The notes: generated by a model not told the origin, from the sequence alone. DNA of 64,000 nt from Nonomuraea helvata (GCF_039535785.1 NZ_BAAAXV010000009.1:1984001-2048000), one strand, 5' to 3'; shown: positions 47,837 to 56,350, numbered from the stretch's first letter. Made by a program: numbers and translations.

Positions 47837-48541
47837 TCATGGGGTGACGACCTCCAGATCGCCGGAGTCGCTGGTCAGCTGGATCTGCCGGGCGGCCGAG
47901 GGATCGTTGGCCGCCGTGATGCGCTTGCCGCCCGAGTCGGTCTTGGTGACGATGTTGTACGGCCCCTGCGGCACGTGGATCGAGATGCTGCCGGAGTCGG
48001 AGGAGGTCACGACCTTGTCGGGCTGCCCGCCGAAGGCCAGCTCGACATTGCCCGAGTCGGTCTCCGCCTCGACCTGCTTGGCCGCCAGATCGCCGGCCTC
48101 GATCGCCCCGGAGTCGGTACGGGCCTTGAGCTGGCCGGACAGTCCCTTCAGCGTCAGGTCCCCGGAGTCGGAGCTGACATCGACGCGGAGCCCCTTGGGC
48201 ACCTCCACCTTGTAGCTCACGTCGCAGGAGGTGGCGGCGCTGCCCAGCCCCCAGGTGGTGGTGCACTTGAAGGCCAGCGCCAGCGTGTCGCCCTGCACCT
48301 TGTGGCTGGTCGCCGGCTTGTTCTTGCGCCAGCTGAGCTGCTCGGTCACATGGATGCCCGTGCGGTCCGACTCCACCACCTCGACGGTGCCGGAGTCGGC
48401 TTCGACCCGCACTCCCGCGACCTTGTCGGTCACGTCGTACGACGCGGTGTCCTCGTTAGGCGGACCGGCGAGGCCGCACCCGGTCAACAGCGCGCCGAAC
48501 CCGAGAACCCCCGCGATCATGCCCGCTCTCTTCATCCCCAT
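47837..48541 (-). CDS. DUF4097-like lipoprotein with seven DSG beta repeats
   Basis: About 234 residues from ATG 48541. A lipoprotein signal ends in the lipobox LLTGC. The mature part has seven DSG units: DSGTVEV, DSGDLTL, DSGAIEA, DSGNVEL, DSGSISI, DSGGKRI and DSGDLEV. Each is followed by a short variable strand, as in DUF4097 beta-solenoid proteins. The units build a repetitive sheet anchored on the outer face of the membrane. Its role is unknown; it may scaffold or sense in the wall. No operon partner is evident. Confidence 0.85.
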   Translation of the reverse strand: MGMKRAGMIAGVLGFGALLTGCGLAGPPNEDTASYDVTDKVAGVRVEADSGTVEVVESDRTGIHVTEQLSWRKNKPATSHKVQGDTLALAFKCTTTWGLGSAATSCDVSYKVEVPKGLRVDVSSDSGDLTLKGLSGQLKARTDSGAIEAGDLAAKQVEAETDSGNVELAFGGQPDKVVTSSDSGSISIHVPQGPYNIVTKTDSGGKRITAANDPSAARQIQLTSDSGDLEVVTP

Positions 48542-48619
48542 GGCCCCCAAGTCTGGGCCATCCGGGCGTACCCGGGCGTCGGGGAAGCCCCTGAGCGGAC
48601 CCTGAGGGCATCCCCAGGG

Positions 48620-49513
48620 TCACCACCCCAGCTCGTCGCAGCCCTTGTGGTCCGCGGGCTCGACCTGCAGGGTGGCGTGCGCCACGCCGTGGCGCCGGCG
48701 CAGCAGGTCACGGGCCTGGTCGAGGACCGCGTGGTTGTCGGCCGGGTCGGCGGTGACCAGGTGCGCGGTGGCGACGTTCATGCCGGAGGTGAGGGTCCAC
48801 AGGTGCAGGTCGTGGACGCCGCGTACGCCGTCGAGCGCCGCGAGGTCCGCGCCCACCGCGGCCGCGTTCATGCCCTCGGGCACGTGCTGCCCCAGCACCG
48901 CGAAGACCTGGCGGCCGAGCCAGATCGCCCGCACGGCGACGAAGACGCCGATGGCCAGCGCGACCAGCGTGTCCCAGTACGGCTGCCCGGTCGCGGACAC
49001 CAGCCAGCCGGCCACGATGACGCCGACCGACCCTGCGGTGTCGGCCACGACCTCCAGGTAGGCGCCCTTGACGTTGAGGCTCTCGCCGGCGCCGGCACGC
49101 AGCATCAGCAGCGCGACGAGGTTGACCACCAGACCGAGGGCGCCGACCACGAGCATCGGGCCGGAGGAGACCTCGGCGCCTCCGCCGATGCGGACGACGG
49201 CCTCGGTGACCACGTACAGTGCGACGCCGAGCATCATGACCACGGCCAGCAGGGACGCGAACACCTCGGCCCGGTACGAGCCGTAGCTCCGCCTGCCCGT
49301 CGAGTCCGGCCGGGTGGCGATGCGGGTGGCCACCAGCGCGGCCCCCAGGGTGACGACGTCGGCGGCCATGTGGCCGGCGTCGGACATCAGCGCCAGCGAG
49401 CCCGAGATCAGCGCGTACGCCAGCTCCACGACGAAGAACGAGCCGATCAGGACGAAGGAGACCCCCAGCCGCCACCGGTGACGGCTCCCGGCGTGCCCGT
49501 GCCCGGCGCCCAT
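48620..49513 (-). CDS. Cation diffusion facilitator (zinc exporter)
   Basis: 297 residues from ATG 49513, whose A is shared with the ArsR TGA (TGATG). It begins MGAGHGHAGSRHRW, a histidine-rich metal-collecting start. Six membrane segments are present. TM2 carries SDAGHMAADVVTLG (H and D ligands) and TM5 carries YLEVVADTAGSVGVI, where the usual histidine is replaced by glutamate. The C-terminal cytoplasmic domain has HDLHLWTLTSGMNVATAHL. It should export zinc or a related ion using protons, under control of the overlapping SmtB-like repressor. Confidence 0.93.
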   Translation of the reverse strand: MGAGHGHAGSRHRWRLGVSFVLIGSFFVVELAYALISGSLALMSDAGHMAADVVTLGAALVATRIATRPDSTGRRSYGSYRAEVFASLLAVVMMLGVALYVVTEAVVRIGGGAEVSSGPMLVVGALGLVVNLVALLMLRAGAGESLNVKGAYLEVVADTAGSVGVIVAGWLVSATGQPYWDTLVALAIGVFVAVRAIWLGRQVFAVLGQHVPEGMNAAAVGADLAALDGVRGVHDLHLWTLTSGMNVATAHLVTADPADNHAVLDQARDLLRRRHGVAHATLQVEPADHKGCDELGW

Positions 49514-49926
49514 CAGGTGTTCCCGTCGCGTTCGGGATGGACCGCCTCGGTGTGCTCGGTGTGGGCGAGCGCGAGGTCGAGCAGCATCCGTACGTGCGGG
49601 TCGGCCAGCCGGTAGTACGCCATCCGCCCGGCGCGCCTGGCGACGACGATGCGGTGGGCGCGCAGCAGCCGCAGGGCATGGGACACGGCGGACTCGCTCT
49701 GGCCGGTCACGGCGGCCAGGTCGCACACGCACAGTTCGCCGTCCAGGAGCGCCACCAGCAGCCGCAGCCGGTTCGGATCGGACAGCAGGCCGAAGACGTC
49801 GGCGGTGTCGGCCAGATCCTCGGCCGCCGGCATCCGCTCGCACACGGCGGTGACCCGCTCGGCGTCGACCACCCGCACGGCGCAGCCGTCCACCGACACG
49901 ACCCGCTCACCTGAAGAGGTATTCAT
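49513..49926 (-). CDS. Zinc-responsive ArsR/SmtB family repressor
   Basis: About 137 residues from ATG 49926. The winged helix has FGLLSDPNRLRLLVALLDGELCVCDLAAVTGQSESAVSHALRLLRAH. The last helix carries ADPHVRMLLDLALAHTEH, which matches the alpha-5 zinc-site pattern DxHx10HxxH of SmtB/CzrA. CVCDL near the recognition helix gives a possible second site. The palindrome TCATATGA (49923-49930) covers the start codon and is a likely operator. It represses the downstream zinc exporter until zinc binds. Confidence 0.9.
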   Translation of the reverse strand: MNTSSGERVVSVDGCAVRVVDAERVTAVCERMPAAEDLADTADVFGLLSDPNRLRLLVALLDGELCVCDLAAVTGQSESAVSHALRLLRAHRIVVARRAGRMAYYRLADPHVRMLLDLALAHTEHTEAVHPERDGNT

Positions 49927-49978
49927 ATGAGGTGTTCTGCTCCCATCGGCCCGTCTCAAACGCCGGCGAGCTGATCGA

Positions 49979-50569
49979 TCACTCGTCGCGGGCGTCGAGC
50001 AGGTCCAGGTAGCCCTGCACGGCCTCCCACAGGTGATGCTCGGGATACCGGCTCAGGCTGCGATGCCGCCTGCGCCACTGGCGGTCCCAGTACGAGTCGC
50101 GCACGGCCCGCAGATGCTCCAGCGCCGCCTCCAGCTCGCCTGCGGCCGGTGCGCGCTGCTGCGGCGGGGGCGCCGCCGCGCCCAGCTGGTCGAAGCGGCG
50201 CTCGGCGAGCGCGTCGAGCACCTCCTTGTCCGGGCCGTCGAGAGACCAGAACCGGACCGGGTCATGGATGCGGTGGTTCGACACCGGGTCCTGATGGGAG
50301 CGCCACCAGTAGGCGATCCCGCCCTGGTCCAGCCGCAGGAAGTCGACCAGCCACGCGGTGCCCGGCGGATGCGTGCCCCAGCTCACCTCCTCCGGCGGGA
50401 GGTTCAGCACCAGGACGATCTCGAGATGATCGATCGGGTCGGCTCCGGACAGCAGGTCGCCGAACACGTGGGCCTCGCGCAGGAACGGCTCGTCGGCCGG
50501 CACCCGCCGGGTCTGCTCGCACGCCTGGGCGAGCTGCCGCAGCCGCTCCACCGCTCGCCGGTATCTCAT
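49979..50569 (-). CDS. DUF7711-like conserved protein
   Basis: 196 residues: MRYRRAVERLRQLAQACEQ, then LREAHVFGDLLSGADPIDHLEIVLVLNLPPEEV, AYWWRSHQDPVSNHRIHDPVRFWSLDG and PEHHLWEAVQGYLDLLDA. I recall this pattern from a conserved actinomycete family named DUF7711, but could not check it. It is a soluble alpha/beta protein; the DPIDHLEIVLVLN stretch is reminiscent of nucleotidyltransferase-type folds, a weak likeness. No operon partner is visible. Confidence 0.7.
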   Translation of the reverse strand: MRYRRAVERLRQLAQACEQTRRVPADEPFLREAHVFGDLLSGADPIDHLEIVLVLNLPPEEVSWGTHPPGTAWLVDFLRLDQGGIAYWWRSHQDPVSNHRIHDPVRFWSLDGPDKEVLDALAERRFDQLGAAAPPPQQRAPAAGELEAALEHLRAVRDSYWDRQWRRRHRSLSRYPEHHLWEAVQGYLDLLDARDE

Positions 50570-50658
50570 GACTCCCGCCGCCCTCCCTGCGCTGGACTCG
50601 CGACCAGCGTACGAGCTCGCACTTGAGAAGCGGGTCCACGGGTGACTACCGTTCCTCG

Positions 50659-51288
50659 GTGATCACCCTGTCTGATGTCCTCGCCGCCGCGGCCGCCGGG
50701 CACGTGCCACCACCGGGGGCCGGTCCCACCATCGTCCCGCAGCCGTCTGCGCGCGACGCGGGAGTGATCGCCTTCACCGCCCACAATGTGATCTTCGCCG
50801 ACCTCGACGAGGACTGGATCCGATCCCGGCTCCCCGATGGCGACCTGTCGGCACCGCTCAACCCGCCGTTCCTCAGAGACCTGGAAGAGCGTCTGGGACG
50901 CCGGGTCGGCAGCATCGACATGCTCGCCCTTGCCGTCCCCAGCGCCGGTCGCCCGCCGATCGAGCTGATCGAGGTCACGGACACGGCTCATCCGCGTGTC
51001 GAGCGGGCCCGCCGCTACCGGGACGACGTACGCGTCTGGACCTGCTCCGGAGGGCTTCTGGTCATCGGGCGGGGCGTGGCCGGGCGGTGGGAGGCCGCGA
51101 TCGAGGTGGATCCGGGAGCCCAGGGACGCGGGCTGGGCCGGACCCTCGCCCGCGCGGCCCGGCATCTCACCGCACACCCGCTCTGGGCCCAGATCGCCCC
51201 GGGCAACGCCGCGAGCGTGCGGGCGTTCCTCGCCGCGGGCTACGTCCCGATCGGCGCAGAAGCGCTCCTCGTCCCACCGACGGCCTGA
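50659..51288 (+). CDS. GNAT family N-acetyltransferase
   Basis: 209 residues from GTG 50659. The acetyl-CoA loop reads AIEVDPGAQGRGLGRTLARAARHL (Q/RxxGxG/A, near 150-173), followed by APGNAASVRAFLAAGYVPIGAEALLV, the standard final strands of the fold. The first 90 residues are a family-specific extension. The acceptor is unknown; the GNAT family modifies amines on small molecules or proteins. It stands alone between two convergent/divergent units. Confidence 0.85.
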   Translation: MITLSDVLAAAAAGHVPPPGAGPTIVPQPSARDAGVIAFTAHNVIFADLDEDWIRSRLPDGDLSAPLNPPFLRDLEERLGRRVGSIDMLALAVPSAGRPPIELIEVTDTAHPRVERARRYRDDVRVWTCSGGLLVIGRGVAGRWEAAIEVDPGAQGRGLGRTLARAARHLTAHPLWAQIAPGNAASVRAFLAAGYVPIGAEALLVPPTA

Positions 51289-51301
51289 CCGGGGGCGGGG
51301 C

Positions 51302-51997
51302 TTACTCGTCCGGGGGGCGCGTCAGGCGGACGCAGCACTCTCCGGGCCGGGGGTCCAGGACCGCTTCGACGCCGGTGGCCTGGAGGCCGTCGAGGTAGCC
51401 GGCCAGGAAGCCGTGGTTCATGCCGCAGACCAGGTCGGGGGCCTTGGCGGCGAGCGGGTGGAAAGGGCAGTTGCGCAGGCGGATGTCCGTGGGACCGGTC
51501 CGGTAAGGCTCGAAGCCGTGCTGGTCGAGCATGCGCTGGCAGAAGGTCAGGGCGCGCTCGGCGCCGAGCCTGCCCGGGCGGGACCGGTCGCGCTCGTCGC
51601 CGCCCAGTCGGTGCCCGCGCTGCCGGGCGGTCCTGATCGCCGCCTCACTGCCTGCCTCGCCGTCGCGCTGGGTCAGGACGGCGTCCAGGAAGAGATCGGC
51701 GAGGAACGCGTGCCGCCGCTCCGGGATGGTGACCCGGATCTCGGCGTCGCCCGGCAGATAGACCTTGGGCCGGCGGCCCACCTTGCGCACGCCCTCCGGA
51801 GCGGCGTAGTCGGCGCGCAGCAGACCCGCCGCGACCAGCTTGTCCAGGTGGAACGCGGCCAGCTTGCGGGAGATGCCCACACTGGCCGCGGCCTCGTCGC
51901 GGGTGACGGGACGGCCTGCCCGGCGGATGAAGTCGAACATCTCCCGGCGCGACTCCTCGCCCAGGACGCTGACGATCGCGACGTCGTTGGTGGTCAC
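51302..51997 (-). CDS. SufR-like cysteine-containing helix-turn-helix regulator
   Basis: 231 residues. An ArsR/DeoR-type winged helix (REMFDFIRRAGRPVTRDEAAASVGISRKLAAFHLDKLVAAGLL, about 18-60) is followed by KVGRRPKVY, a wing seen in SufR-group regulators. The C-terminal half has cysteines 153, 177 (NCPFHPLA), 191 (VCGMNHG) and the pair 221-222. Such spacing suits an Fe-S or metal sensor. It is divergent from the DUF2231/4-TM/ArsC-like set, with a TCAAT-N9-ATTGA repeat (52055-52073) between them. Confidence 0.82.
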   Translation of the reverse strand: MTTNDVAIVSVLGEESRREMFDFIRRAGRPVTRDEAAASVGISRKLAAFHLDKLVAAGLLRADYAAPEGVRKVGRRPKVYLPGDAEIRVTIPERRHAFLADLFLDAVLTQRDGEAGSEAAIRTARQRGHRLGGDERDRSRPGRLGAERALTFCQRMLDQHGFEPYRTGPTDIRLRNCPFHPLAAKAPDLVCGMNHGFLAGYLDGLQATGVEAVLDPRPGECCVRLTRPPDE

Positions 51998-52054
51998 CCA
52001 GCCAAAGTACCTCCAATCTCCACGGGTGATAACCGCTGGCTTGACGGCTCAGCC

Positions 52055-52073
52055 TCAATAAGACCAACATTGA
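52055..52073. promoter_or_regulatory. Inverted repeat upstream of DUF2231 gene
   Basis: TCAAT (52055-52059) and ATTGA (52069-52073) are separated by nine bases in the divergent region between the SufR-like regulator and the DUF2231 gene. It is the only symmetric element I see there and could be that regulator's site. The arms are short. Confidence 0.4.
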
Positions 52074-52105
52074 TTAGCGAAACTCCGCTGGAGGGGACAG
52101 TCGTC

Positions 52106-52597
52106 GTGGATGCTGCCAAGAAGCCGGTGAGCCCGGCCCTGGCCGGACCGTACGGGCACCCGTACCACCCGATCCTGGTCACCGTGCCCATCGGCGCCTG
52201 GGTGTCCAGCCTGGTGTTCGACATCGCCGCCCAACTCGTGCGCGATCCGGCGTCCCTGGTTCAGGGGGCGCGCTGGTTGATCGCCATCGGGGTGATCGGC
52301 GCGGTGGTCGCGGCGTGCGTGGGCGCGCTCGACCTGTTCGCCATCCCCACCGGCACCCGTGCCTTCCGGACCGCCGTGCTCCACATGAGCCTGAACCTGC
52401 TGGTGACTCTCGCCTACGCCGCCAACTTCCTGTGGCGCTCCGACGACCGGCCGGAGCCGGGGATGCTCGCGCTCAACGCCGTCAGCCTGGTCGTCCTCGG
52501 GGTCGCCGGATATCTGGGCGGCAAGCTCGCCTTCCGCTACGGCGTCCGCGTCGTCGACGAGGACACCCAGGCCGAAGGTTTCTCTCAACCGAAGTAA
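52106..52597 (+). CDS. DUF2231 membrane protein
   Basis: 163 residues from GTG 52106, with GGAGGGG nine bases upstream. The conserved start GPYGHPYHPILVTVPIGAW carries the HP..H pattern of DUF2231. Four membrane segments follow (about 21-40, 56-78, 92-112 and 118-140). DUF2231 proteins are found with redox and metal genes and may bind haem. It is first in a probable three-gene operon with a second His-containing 4-TM protein (10-base gap) and an ArsC-like protein. Confidence 0.85.
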   Translation: MDAAKKPVSPALAGPYGHPYHPILVTVPIGAWVSSLVFDIAAQLVRDPASLVQGARWLIAIGVIGAVVAACVGALDLFAIPTGTRAFRTAVLHMSLNLLVTLAYAANFLWRSDDRPEPGMLALNAVSLVVLGVAGYLGGKLAFRYGVRVVDEDTQAEGFSQPK

Positions 52598-52607
52598 GAG
52601 GTGTTCC

Positions 52608-53024
52608 ATGGAAATCGCCGCACTCGTCACCTGGGTCATCACCGCGCTGGGGGGCTTCTACATGCTCGCCGGCTGGCTGTCCAGAGGCGGCGCCAAGCAG
52701 GGGAGCGGCAGCCGCCTGCCGGTCCCGGTCATCTTCGGCCACTTCGCACTGGCCGCCATCGGCCTGGTGGTGTGGGTCGCCTACCTGATCATCGACAGCC
52801 ACGCCCTGGCCTGGACCGCGCTGATCCTCCTGGTGCCGGTGGCCGCGCTCGGCTTCGCGATGCTGGCCCGCTGGATCCCCACCCGGCGTGTACGCGCCAC
52901 GGTCCCCGCAGGACAGCAGTCGGCCCCGGCCGAGAGCAACTTCCCGGTGCCGGTGGTCGTGGCCCATGGCGTGCTCGCCGTCGTGACCGTGGTCCTGGTG
53001 CTGCTCACGGCCATCGTAGGCTGA
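52608..53024 (+). CDS. Four-TM membrane protein with internal duplication
   Basis: 138 residues and four hydrophobic segments (about 4-24, 40-62, 68-88 and 113-136). Two halves repeat: LPVPVIFGHFALAAIGLVV and FPVPVVVAHGVLAVVTVVL share PVPV-x3-H-x2-LA, with histidines 45 and 120 at matching positions. A further histidine is at 65. The pattern suggests a paired ligand site, perhaps haem, but this is inference. It follows the DUF2231 gene by 10 bases and precedes the ArsC-like gene by 4. Confidence 0.75.
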   Translation: MEIAALVTWVITALGGFYMLAGWLSRGGAKQGSGSRLPVPVIFGHFALAAIGLVVWVAYLIIDSHALAWTALILLVPVAALGFAMLARWIPTRRVRATVPAGQQSAPAESNFPVPVVVAHGVLAVVTVVLVLLTAIVG

Positions 53025-53028
53025 CCTG

Positions 53029-53385
53029 GTGGAGATCTGGATCAACCCCGCCTGCTCCAAGTGCCAGTCGGCGCTTTCGGTGCTGGACGGCGAGCAGGCC
53101 GACTACACGGTGCGCCACTACCTGGAAGACCCGCCGAGCGCCCTGGAGCTGGAGGAGGTGCTGCGGCGGCTGCGGCTGGAGCCATGGGACATCACCAGGC
53201 TGGGCGAACCGGTCGCGGCCGAGCTGGGGCTGGCCGAGTGGCCACGCACCCACGCCGACCGCGGCCGATGGATCCAGGCGCTGGCCGCGCACCCGATCCT
53301 CATCCAGCGTCCCATCATCACGGTCGACGACGAGACCGCGGTTGTCGCCCGCTCCAGCGAGGCGGTCCTTCGCGTCACCCGATGA
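53029..53385 (+). CDS. ArsC/Spx family reductase (arsenate reductase-like)
   Basis: 118 residues from GTG 53029. The thioredoxin-like fold starts MEIWINPACSKCQSALSVLD, with the CxxC pair at 10 and 13. It continues YTVRHYLEDPPSALELEEVL and HPILIQRPIITVDDETAVVA, where the RP is the ArsC-type arginine-proline. Arsenate reduction is the usual annotation, but the CSKC form and the absence of arsenic genes leave open a general thiol role. It ends the DUF2231 set. Confidence 0.85.
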   Translation: MEIWINPACSKCQSALSVLDGEQADYTVRHYLEDPPSALELEEVLRRLRLEPWDITRLGEPVAAELGLAEWPRTHADRGRWIQALAAHPILIQRPIITVDDETAVVARSSEAVLRVTR

Positions 53386-53429
53386 TGCATGCCGTGGGGC
53401 CCGCCGCACCGCGCGGCGGCCCCCGCTGA

Positions 53430-54309
53430 TCACGGGCTCGCCAGCCGCCGGGCCAGCGCCACCCGGGACCGCACGTCGTACTTGCTGAAGATGCGCGCCA
53501 CGTGCGTCTCCACCGTCTTCTGGCTGACCTGGAGCCGCTCGGCCACCTCCCGGTTGGTCAGCCCCTGGCTGACGAGCTCGGCCACCTGGCGCTCCCGCGC
53601 CGTCAGCGTCGTCTCCCGTGCCGCCTGCCGGGGCCCCTGGGCGGCGAGCCGGCGCTCCACCCGGGCCAGCTGCCCGGCGAGCCAGTCGGCCCCCGACTCC
53701 TTGTACGCGGCCTTGGCCCGGCCGATCTCGTCGCGGCACGACGCCACGTCCCCCATGCGGCTGTGGACGGTGGCGAGGAACTGATGGGCCAGGCCGCGTT
53801 CGACGACCGCGCCGCTCTCGGCGAACCGTTCGGCGGCGATCTGCGCGGCGGCCACGGCTCCGGCCAGGTCGTCCCGGCCGCTCAGCGCGCGGGCGCGGGC
53901 GTCGTACGCGATGCCGAGCTGGTACGGAAGGTCCCCGGCGGCCTCGACCGCGGCGGCCGACCGGGCGAGCGCGGCGCCGACGTCGCCGTCCGCCCCGGCC
54001 CTGATCGACTGCACGGCGAGCCGTTCGACGTCGGTGTCGCGGGTGAGGACCGACGGCAGGGGGTGACCGAGTTCGGCGCGGCCCGCCAGGCGGACCCGGG
54101 CCACGGCCACGTACGCCATCGCCGCCGGCGAGCACGGTGCGCCCGGACGCCTGTGCGTGTTCGACCAGATACTCCAGCAGCCGGGTCTTGCCCACGCCCG
54201 GTTCGCCGTCGATGAGGACGAGGCGGTTGCCGTCGGCGATCGCCGCCTCGATCCTGGACACTTCACCAGCCCGCCCCACGAGCTCGGGCCACACCCTCGC
54301 CTCGGCCAT
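53430..54309 (-). pseudogene. Deleted and frameshifted LuxR/LAL-type ATPase regulator
   Basis: Starting at ATG 54309 the frame has an AAA start (ELVGRAGEVSRIEAAIADGNRLVLIDGEPGVGKTRLLEYLVEH with Walker A). Near 54130 its sense breaks off into arginine/glycine-rich noise. The -1/+1 frame then carries AYVAVARVRLAGRAELG, TPR-like helices (AKAAYKESGADWLAGQL) and the LuxR helix-turn-helix LTARERQVAELVSQGLTNREVAERLQVSQKTVETHV up to the stop at 53430. Walker B and most of the ATPase are absent. LAL regulators are about 900 residues; this has about 290. It is a deletion remnant. Confidence 0.8.
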
Positions 54310-54455
54310 CGCGTCCTCCGGTCACATCTGAGAGCCGGCCAGGACCAGTCCGATGATCGTACGGATCCCCGCCGATGTCCACGGAGCCCTCTACCCGGTT
54401 CAACAGGTGACGGTTGGTGTTGCATCGATCTCAAGTCACCTGCCAAACTGGTGAC

Positions 54456-55013
54456 GTGAAGCACGTGTTTCTGTGCGGCAACCCCGCCCTCGACCTCGCC
54501 TGCACGCTCCGTGCGCGCCGCACGGACCGCTTCGAGACGCTCGACGTCCCCGACCGGCTCGACGCCTGGTACGTGGAGTCCGGCCTCGTCGATGCCGTCT
54601 CCCCCAGCCAGGAGGCGGATCTGGCCCAGGCGGTGGCGGTGCGTGAGGCCATCTACGCGCTGGTCACCGCCCGGCTCGCCGGTGACGGATACGACGGTGA
54701 CGCGCTCGCCCTGGTCAACGAGACCGCGCGCAAGCCCCCGGCGGCGCCCCAGCTCACGGCCGAGGGCCGATGGGTCGAGGCGACCCCGGCGCAGGCGCTG
54801 TCCACCGTGGCCCGGCACGCCGTCGAGCTGCTCAGCGGGCCGGAGGTGCCGCTGATGAAGGAGTGCGCCAACCCCGAGTGCACCAAGATCTTCATCGACC
54901 GGTCGCGGGGCGTCCGCCGGGAGTGGTGCGGCATGGAGTCGTGCGGCAACAAGATCAAGGCGGCGGCGTACCGGGCGCGCAAGAAGGAGGCCCAGGCGGC
55001 CGGCGCGCGCTGA
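54456..55013 (+). CDS. CGNR zinc-finger transcriptional regulator
   Basis: 185 residues from GTG 54456 (KHVFLCGNPALDLACTL), with no strong ribosome site. The N-terminal ABATE domain spans about 1-135. The C-terminal zinc finger reads CANPECTKIFIDRSRGVRREWCGMESCGNKIKAAAYRARKK, with the CGNR-type ending that names the family. It probably binds DNA and a small ligand. Its TGA overlaps the AraC ATG (TGATG), so the two regulators are made together. Confidence 0.9.
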   Translation: MKHVFLCGNPALDLACTLRARRTDRFETLDVPDRLDAWYVESGLVDAVSPSQEADLAQAVAVREAIYALVTARLAGDGYDGDALALVNETARKPPAAPQLTAEGRWVEATPAQALSTVARHAVELLSGPEVPLMKECANPECTKIFIDRSRGVRREWCGMESCGNKIKAAAYRARKKEAQAAGAR

Positions 55014-55729
55014 TGGCGGGCTCGTCTCACGCGATGAGAAGGCGCTTCGTCATCGGTGACGGGTTCGCGTCGTACTGGGGGCCGTCGACGGAGAACGTCC
55101 AGCACCGTCATGCCGCCTTCCAGGTGACCGTCGCCGTGGAGGGCGAAGTGGTCGTGACGGACGAGTCGGGAGCGTGTCATCGCGGCGTGGCGCTGATCGT
55201 CCCGCCCATGGTGCGCCATCGCATGTCGGCCGCGCCGTACCTGCGTACGTGGTTCGTCGAACCGCAGTGTTCGTTCGCGGCCGGGCTGCGTGAACGCTGC
55301 GGCGCCGGGATCACCGCGGCCGCCGATCTGTACGGGCTGCGCGACGAGGACATCCGGTTCGCCGGCGCGCCCGAGCCGTCAGGCACGCCCGACCCGCGGC
55401 TGATGGCGGCCATGGAGGCGCTGGCCCGCCGGGACATCCAGGTCACCCAGGCGGCCGCGGAGGCCGGGCTGTCCCCGCAACGCCTGCGTGCTCTGGCCAG
55501 GCGGCAGCTCGGTATGCCGCTCGCGCGGTGGCGCATCTGGCAGCGCCTGACGCGTGCGGCCCTGGCGCTGATCGAGGGGCAGTCCATCGCCGAGGCGGCG
55601 GTCACGGGCGGCTTCGCCGATCAGGCGCACTTCAACCGGCAACTGCGCGAGATGATCGGGTTCACGCCGGCGACCGTACTGCCGATGCTGCGCTCGTCAG
55701 CCTCGCGCGGCGACGTAGACGGAGATTGA
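55013..55729 (+). CDS. AraC family transcriptional regulator
   Basis: 238 residues. The N-terminal cupin-like domain (about 10-110) has QHRHAAFQVTVAVEGEVVVTD and LIVPPMVRHRM, a typical metal- or ligand-binding barrel. The C-terminal two-helix-turn-helix unit reads VTQAAAEAGLSPQRLRALARRQLGMPLARWRIWQRL, then SIAEAAVTGGFADQAHFNRQLREMIGFTPATV. Starts at ATG 55013 by TGATG overlap with the CGNR gene. Its 3' end overlaps the converging methyltransferase by 33 bases. Targets are unknown. Confidence 0.92.
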   Translation: MAGSSHAMRRRFVIGDGFASYWGPSTENVQHRHAAFQVTVAVEGEVVVTDESGACHRGVALIVPPMVRHRMSAAPYLRTWFVEPQCSFAAGLRERCGAGITAAADLYGLRDEDIRFAGAPEPSGTPDPRLMAAMEALARRDIQVTQAAAEAGLSPQRLRALARRQLGMPLARWRIWQRLTRAALALIEGQSIAEAAVTGGFADQAHFNRQLREMIGFTPATVLPMLRSSASRGDVDGD

Positions 55730-56350
55730 GCCGGTCGCCGTGGGCACGACCTCTGCCTCGCGTACGTCGCCGAACCCGGCCTCGGCCATCAGCCTGGGCA
55801 GCACGCCGTCCGCGTTGGGCTGAGTGTCGCGCACCCCGTCGGCCAGTTGCACGGTACGGAACGCCAGGCGCATCAGCGTGCTCCGCTGCAGGCCGTAATC
55901 GGCGATGACGAGCTTGCCGCCCGGCCGCAGTACGGCGTGCATCGAGGCCAGGATCGACCGCTTCATCGGGAGCGGGCACTGGTGGAGGACGAGGCTCGAC
56001 ACCGCCGTGTCGGCCGAGCCCGGCTCCAGGAGCTCGGTCAGCGCGTCGCCCATGCCGAGCCGCCACTGCGGGGCCGTCGCGCCGGTCCCTGCCTTTCGCC
56101 GCGCCAGTGCCAGCGTTTCCGGGTCGGGGTCGACGCCGATGATCCGTGCCCGCGGTTCGAGGCGGTGGAGCAGCATCGCCAGTGAGCCGGTGCCGCAGCC
56201 GACGTCCACGACCGTGTCATCGGGGCGGGGCGCCACGTACATGGCCACCAGGCTGCGCCACAGCCGCTCGCGTGTCAGGGCGATCACCGGGTCGAACAGG
56301 CGGGTGAGTCCCAGGCGGCCGAGGGCCGGGGTGAAGGTTCGTTGAGACAT
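55697..56350 (-). CDS. Class I SAM-dependent methyltransferase
   Basis: 217 residues from ATG 56350 (MSQRTFTPALGRLGLTRLFD). Motif I is VVDVGCGTGSLAML (near residues 47-60), followed by IIGVDPDPETLALARRK (motif II, acidic residue for ribose) and LRPGGKLVIADYGLQ (motif of the fifth strand). The N terminus FDPVIALTRERLWRS is UbiE-like. The substrate is unknown; quinone and polyketide methylation are examples in the family. It shares a 66-base divergent gap with a second methyltransferase. Confidence 0.9.
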   Translation of the reverse strand: MSQRTFTPALGRLGLTRLFDPVIALTRERLWRSLVAMYVAPRPDDTVVDVGCGTGSLAMLLHRLEPRARIIGVDPDPETLALARRKAGTGATAPQWRLGMGDALTELLEPGSADTAVSSLVLHQCPLPMKRSILASMHAVLRPGGKLVIADYGLQRSTLMRLAFRTVQLADGVRDTQPNADGVLPRLMAEAGFGDVREAEVVPTATGSISVYVAARG

